A stretch of DNA of 37,478 nucleotides from Clostridia bacterium DTU025 (lineage in GTDB: Bacteria; Bacillota; DTU025). This document shows positions 34,477 through 37,478 of this stretch, one piece after another (position 1 is the first letter of the stretch; each line of letters starts with the position of its first letter). The stretch is from assembly GCA_001513145.1 (NCBI GenBank), contig LFSP01000039.1, forward strand, positions 1-37,478, given 5' to 3'. The translations under genes and the position numbers were made by a program. Under the pieces are notes generated by a model. The model did no database searches, was not told where the DNA came from, and worked only from the letters and a program-made list of their open reading frames with translations.

Positions 34477-34499
34477 TGGGCGGACGGAGGTACAGCGCT

Positions 34500-36032
34500 G
34501 TGCGGCGCCACTGGTGCGTTCTGGTGCTGGTCATTATGGTTTGCGCGGGCATCGTTGGAGCGGGCCTGTCGAACAGCGTTGGCTCGGTGCTCGCCGGAAC
34601 CGAGCCGTTCCGGGCCTTTATCGGATATGGACAGCTTCTCATCGTCAGTGAGGGGCTGGAAGACGGCGGCAGCTACGAAGGATTCGCCGATGTGGCCGGA
34701 TACACCGTCCTTCCAGATGTTGTGGTGTTGGTCAGCAAGGATGGGGTCAGCACCAGAAGCGTCAGGATGGACGTGGCGGAGGACGGTTCGTTCCGGGGCA
34801 GAGTTTGGTTTCTGGACGGCCCTGGAGGGTACAAGCTCAGCGTAGCGTGCAGATCAGCTGCGGCGACGAAGTACGCCATCGTGTGTGAGGCGGAAGTGGT
34901 GAACACCGCCATCGACGCGCCCCTCGTGCCCATCGAGTACGAGGGATACGGGGAGGACCTGATCGTATACTCGCCGCGCGGCGGATCGTCGAAGGTGGTC
35001 GGAGCGCTGACGATAACCGGATGGTCCGGGTATCCGACGGTCAGGGCGGTGGTTGAGAGCGTAGACGAGGGGCACGTCCTAGAGTACACCGCCGCTGCGG
35101 CAGCTGACGGGAGCTTCGCGATAAAGGTCCCCTTGCAGCCGTGGCTGGGACGGTGCGAGGTCAAGCTATGTTCGAGGAAGGTAGGCCCGCGCACCTGGCG
35201 TGGGGCCGCCGTGTATCGTGTGGAGGCCGCCGAGGGTGCGATCCACGCCGTGCAGCCGTCGTATCAGGGCGGCCTGATCCTGGCCACCGGCGAGTTTGAG
35301 GTGTCGGGACGGTGCCGGTACAGTGCGCCTATGCTCGTTGAGATCCTGGACGAGCGCAGGCGACCAGTGGGACGGCCAATGATAGTGCCTGTACATGACG
35401 GCTCCTGGTGGGCCAAAGTGACGCCGCCTGGCGGGATGTCGCATTTCATCGTGAGGGTCACGAGCTCCGATCCTGCCTCTGCCGGAGAGGAGCTGGAGTA
35501 CAGGGTGGCGTTGGTGAGCTTTGGCACATCTGTGGAGCGGGCAGCCTCAACGCGTGGGATAGCCGAGCGCTCCGCAATACAGGAGGTGGCGCAGGAGATC
35601 GAGCGTGCGGTCGACGGCGGGCATGCTCGAACGTACAGGTTGGTGAAAGCAGTTCACGACTGGGTCGCCTCGCGCATTCGATACGACGTTCTAGGGGCCA
35701 TCACCGGGCGGACTGGACCAGGAGACGCATTGACCACCCTCAGTCGCGGCCAAGGAGTGTGCCTCGGCTACGCCAACTTGACATCCGCCATCCTGGACTG
35801 CCTGAGGATCCCAAACAGGGTGGTCATCGGCAATGCCGACAACGGGCGGACCGTGGTCCGTCATGCTTGGAACGAGGTGGAGATCGAAGGAAGGGTAGTG
35901 TTCATGGACGTCACCTGGGACGCAGGCACCGTAGAAGGCTTCAGGTTCGTCCCAAAGCTGAAGTGGTCTTACTTCGACCCCGATCCGGAGCTGGTGGCGT
36001 TCACTCACTTCCCTGACGATCTGGGGCAATGA
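34500..36032 (+). CDS. Secreted transglutaminase-like protein with Ig-like repeats
   Basis: Predicted exported or membrane-anchored protein of 510 residues. A hydrophobic signal (CVLVLVIMVCAGIVGAGL, about 6-23) is followed by about 300 residues of beta-rich repeats, probably three Ig-like domains (each with a pattern like DGSFRGRVWF, DGSFAIKVPL or DGSWWAKVTP). A C-terminal transglutaminase-like domain follows. Its Cys-His-Asp triad is visible in GQGVCLGYANLTSAILD, RHAWNEVEI and FMDVTWDAG. Bacterial members are usually peptidases or cross-linking enzymes acting on the envelope. The GTG at 34500 is nine bases after GGAGG; the frame is open to 34476. Its stop overlaps the sensor-kinase start (ATGA), suggesting that this surface protein and the kinase work in one signalling or envelope-response pathway. 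Confidence 0.8.
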   Translation: MRRHWCVLVLVIMVCAGIVGAGLSNSVGSVLAGTEPFRAFIGYGQLLIVSEGLEDGGSYEGFADVAGYTVLPDVVVLVSKDGVSTRSVRMDVAEDGSFRGRVWFLDGPGGYKLSVACRSAAATKYAIVCEAEVVNTAIDAPLVPIEYEGYGEDLIVYSPRGGSSKVVGALTITGWSGYPTVRAVVESVDEGHVLEYTAAAAADGSFAIKVPLQPWLGRCEVKLCSRKVGPRTWRGAAVYRVEAAEGAIHAVQPSYQGGLILATGEFEVSGRCRYSAPMLVEILDERRRPVGRPMIVPVHDGSWWAKVTPPGGMSHFIVRVTSSDPASAGEELEYRVALVSFGTSVERAASTRGIAERSAIQEVAQEIERAVDGGHARTYRLVKAVHDWVASRIRYDVLGAITGRTGPGDALTTLSRGQGVCLGYANLTSAILDCLRIPNRVVIGNADNGRTVVRHAWNEVEIEGRVVFMDVTWDAGTVEGFRFVPKLKWSYFDPDPELVAFTHFPDDLGQ

Positions 36033-37393
36033 AAGGGCGGAGGATGGCCGCAGCTTCACATGGACTGTTCCCGCACGTGCTGGCCGCAAAGGCCTACGCG
36101 CTGGTGCTGGTTGCTGCCTTGTTGCCTTCGTTGATCGCCATCAGCGCAGGGGCCCTCCAGTTCGACTCCGTGGAGCGCCGGCTGCGGCAGGCGCATCTCA
36201 GTTCCATCTGCACGATCCTCCGTCTCGAGCTGGAGGAGGAGCGCGGAGGGTTCGAGGCCATCCTGCGGGGTTCGGCGGGCGGCGCGGACCACCAGGCAGC
36301 CGCCGCCGGCAGGCTCAACGTGGCGCTCCAGCCGGTGGTCTTCAGGGTGGCGCAGGCCTATCCCAGGGTGGAGGCGGGCTATTACAGCCGCGCGGTGCAA
36401 GCTGAGGTGGCCGGGGTCCACATCGACGGTTCACCCATGGCCATCAGACCGGTGTATGAGGAAGAGTTCCCGATATACCGTACTGGCAGACCCAGCGTGC
36501 TCATGCAGGCGGGCAGGATAGTGCAGCTCATGCCCGTGTTCTCGCGCGGTGAGATCGTCGGGCACGTGTGGGCTGCCATGGAAGACCGCGATATGGTGAG
36601 AATGTCGATTTCCTCTGCCACTGCGATGCTGTGGGCGTCGGCAGTTACGGCAGCGGCCATGTTGTGCGCAGTGTGGAGGGTGCTGCACAGCACTTCGTCA
36701 TGGTGTTCGACGCAGGTACAGCGGGCGGGGGATATGGCAAACGCCACCGCGGCGGCGGTGGTGCACGAGCTCAGAAACCCCATCGCGGTGGCAAGGGGCC
36801 TGACGGAGCTGATAATGTCCCGGGAGACGGATGTAAGGAAGAAGATGTGGCTCTCGAACCTCATGAGACAAATGGACCGGATGAACGTCCTGGCCTCAGA
36901 TTACTTGATGTATGCTAGGCCGCGGGAGGCCAGGATATCGTCGGTGCCCGTGGCGGAAGTGCTAGGCGAGGTCAAGTCGCAGGTGGAGCACCTGGCGGGC
37001 CAGTCCGGGGTGGAGATGGCATTGGAGGTGCCGGATCCTAGCATCGAGGCCCTGTGCGACCCCGACCAGCTGGAGCAGGTGCTGCTGAACCTGGTGCGAA
37101 ACGCCATTGAGGCGTTGGACCAGGTTCCCGAAGGTCAGCGTGTGGTGAACCTCAGCGCCATGCCTGCCGGCGACGGCCGCGTGGCCATAAGGGTGAGGGA
37201 TAGCGGTCCAGGCATCTCCCAGGAGGACCTGCCGAACCTGTTCAAGCCTTTCTTCACCACGAGGCAGAAAGGGACAGGCCTAGGGCTTGCAGTGTCCAAG
37301 CGGCTGGTGGAGCAGGTCGGGGGAACGCTGCACGCGGAGACCGGAGACGGGTGCACGCAGTTCGTGGTGACTTTGAGGACGGCGGAGCGATGA
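36029..37393 (+). CDS. Membrane sensor histidine kinase
   Basis: Two-component sensor of 454 residues. Helix 1 (AYALVLVAALLPSLIAISAGAL) and helix 2 (near 195-215, MLWASAVTAAAMLCAVWRVL) bracket an extracytoplasmic sensor of about 150 residues that has no family I recognise. No clear HAMP domain follows. The dimerisation/phosphoacceptor box is VVHELRNPIAVARG with His 246. The ATPase domain shows LNLVRNAIEAL (N box), DSGPGIS (G1), FKPFFTT (F) and GTGLGL (G2). The HELRNP and FKPFFTT style resembles NtrB/AtoS-type kinases that often pair with NtrC-like regulators. The ATG overlaps the stop of the secreted transglutaminase-like gene. The next gene may start in the overlap at 37390. Confidence 0.92.
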   Translation: MKGRRMAAASHGLFPHVLAAKAYALVLVAALLPSLIAISAGALQFDSVERRLRQAHLSSICTILRLELEEERGGFEAILRGSAGGADHQAAAAGRLNVALQPVVFRVAQAYPRVEAGYYSRAVQAEVAGVHIDGSPMAIRPVYEEEFPIYRTGRPSVLMQAGRIVQLMPVFSRGEIVGHVWAAMEDRDMVRMSISSATAMLWASAVTAAAMLCAVWRVLHSTSSWCSTQVQRAGDMANATAAAVVHELRNPIAVARGLTELIMSRETDVRKKMWLSNLMRQMDRMNVLASDYLMYARPREARISSVPVAEVLGEVKSQVEHLAGQSGVEMALEVPDPSIEALCDPDQLEQVLLNLVRNAIEALDQVPEGQRVVNLSAMPAGDGRVAIRVRDSGPGISQEDLPNLFKPFFTTRQKGTGLGLAVSKRLVEQVGGTLHAETGDGCTQFVVTLRTAER

Positions 37394-37478
37394 GCCGGGT
37401 CGCCCGTTGCGCCCGCGCCTCGGCACGGTGGCGGTTTGACGCGCACATGGCTACGATGGAAAGGCGAGAGGCGGGGTT
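37390..37478 (+). CDS. Start of a further gene, truncated by the window edge
   Basis: An ATG at 37390 overlaps the kinase stop (ATGA) and opens a frame of 29 codons without a stop to the end of the window (MSRVARCARASARWRFDAHM...). A later ATG at 37447 or 37456 could be the true start. The overlap style matches the operon, and a response regulator would be expected here, but the visible residues show no receiver-domain motif yet. Confidence 0.3.
   Translation, partial: MSRVARCARASARWRFDAHMATMERREAG

Overview
The window is a GC-rich, densely packed bacterial chromosome segment. It most likely comes from an anaerobic, deep-branching member of the Bacillota (Clostridia/Limnochordia-like). The evidence is a serine T-box leader upstream of serS, a Moco-type riboswitch, ECF-type vitamin transporters, strong Shine-Dalgarno sites with frequent GTG and TTG starts, near-consensus sigma-A promoters, a four-subunit ferredoxin-dependent 2-oxoacid oxidoreductase and a clostridial-type 2[4Fe-4S] ferredoxin. 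All five tRNA genes encode CCA. A LolA-like protein, an RND pump and a secreted protein ending in phenylalanine hint that the cell could be diderm; that is an inference.

Layout. Positions 1-411 hold no gene. 412-1784 (minus) is a ZIP metal transporter followed by an orphan ECF S-component, divergent from coaX-hflX-dusB (1888-5162). 5208-6658 is a conserved HTH regulator plus a partner usually labelled quinate 5-dehydrogenase, behind its own promoter and a palindrome. 6959-9803 carries greA-lysS and nagB. tRNA-Ala (9997) and a repeat-bearing spacer follow.

The most interesting block is 10580-16380. A Moco (molybdenum cofactor) riboswitch with an intrinsic terminator precedes five closely spaced genes. 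These encode a secreted metallophosphoesterase fused to a sulfite-oxidase-like molybdopterin-binding fold, a secreted protein with two such folds, a YkoE-like ECF S-component fused to another such fold, a fused double EcfA ATPase and EcfT. Together they look like a surface-capture and import system for molybdopterin or a related pterin, controlled by the cofactor itself. I do not know a characterised ECF transporter of this kind.

Downstream are a ferredoxin, pdxS-glyA, porGDAB, the T-box-serS-tRNA-Ser(UGA)-tRNA-Ser(GCU) cluster, a TtcA-family tRNA thiolase, a LolA-like/RND/possible beta-barrel operon, a MATE exporter, two tRNA-Arg genes on the minus strand, a phosphohexomutase, and a secreted transglutaminase-like protein overlapping a sensor histidine kinase at the right edge, where a further gene may begin.

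Starts were chosen from Shine-Dalgarno spacing and family length. All family assignments come from reading motifs; no database search was run.
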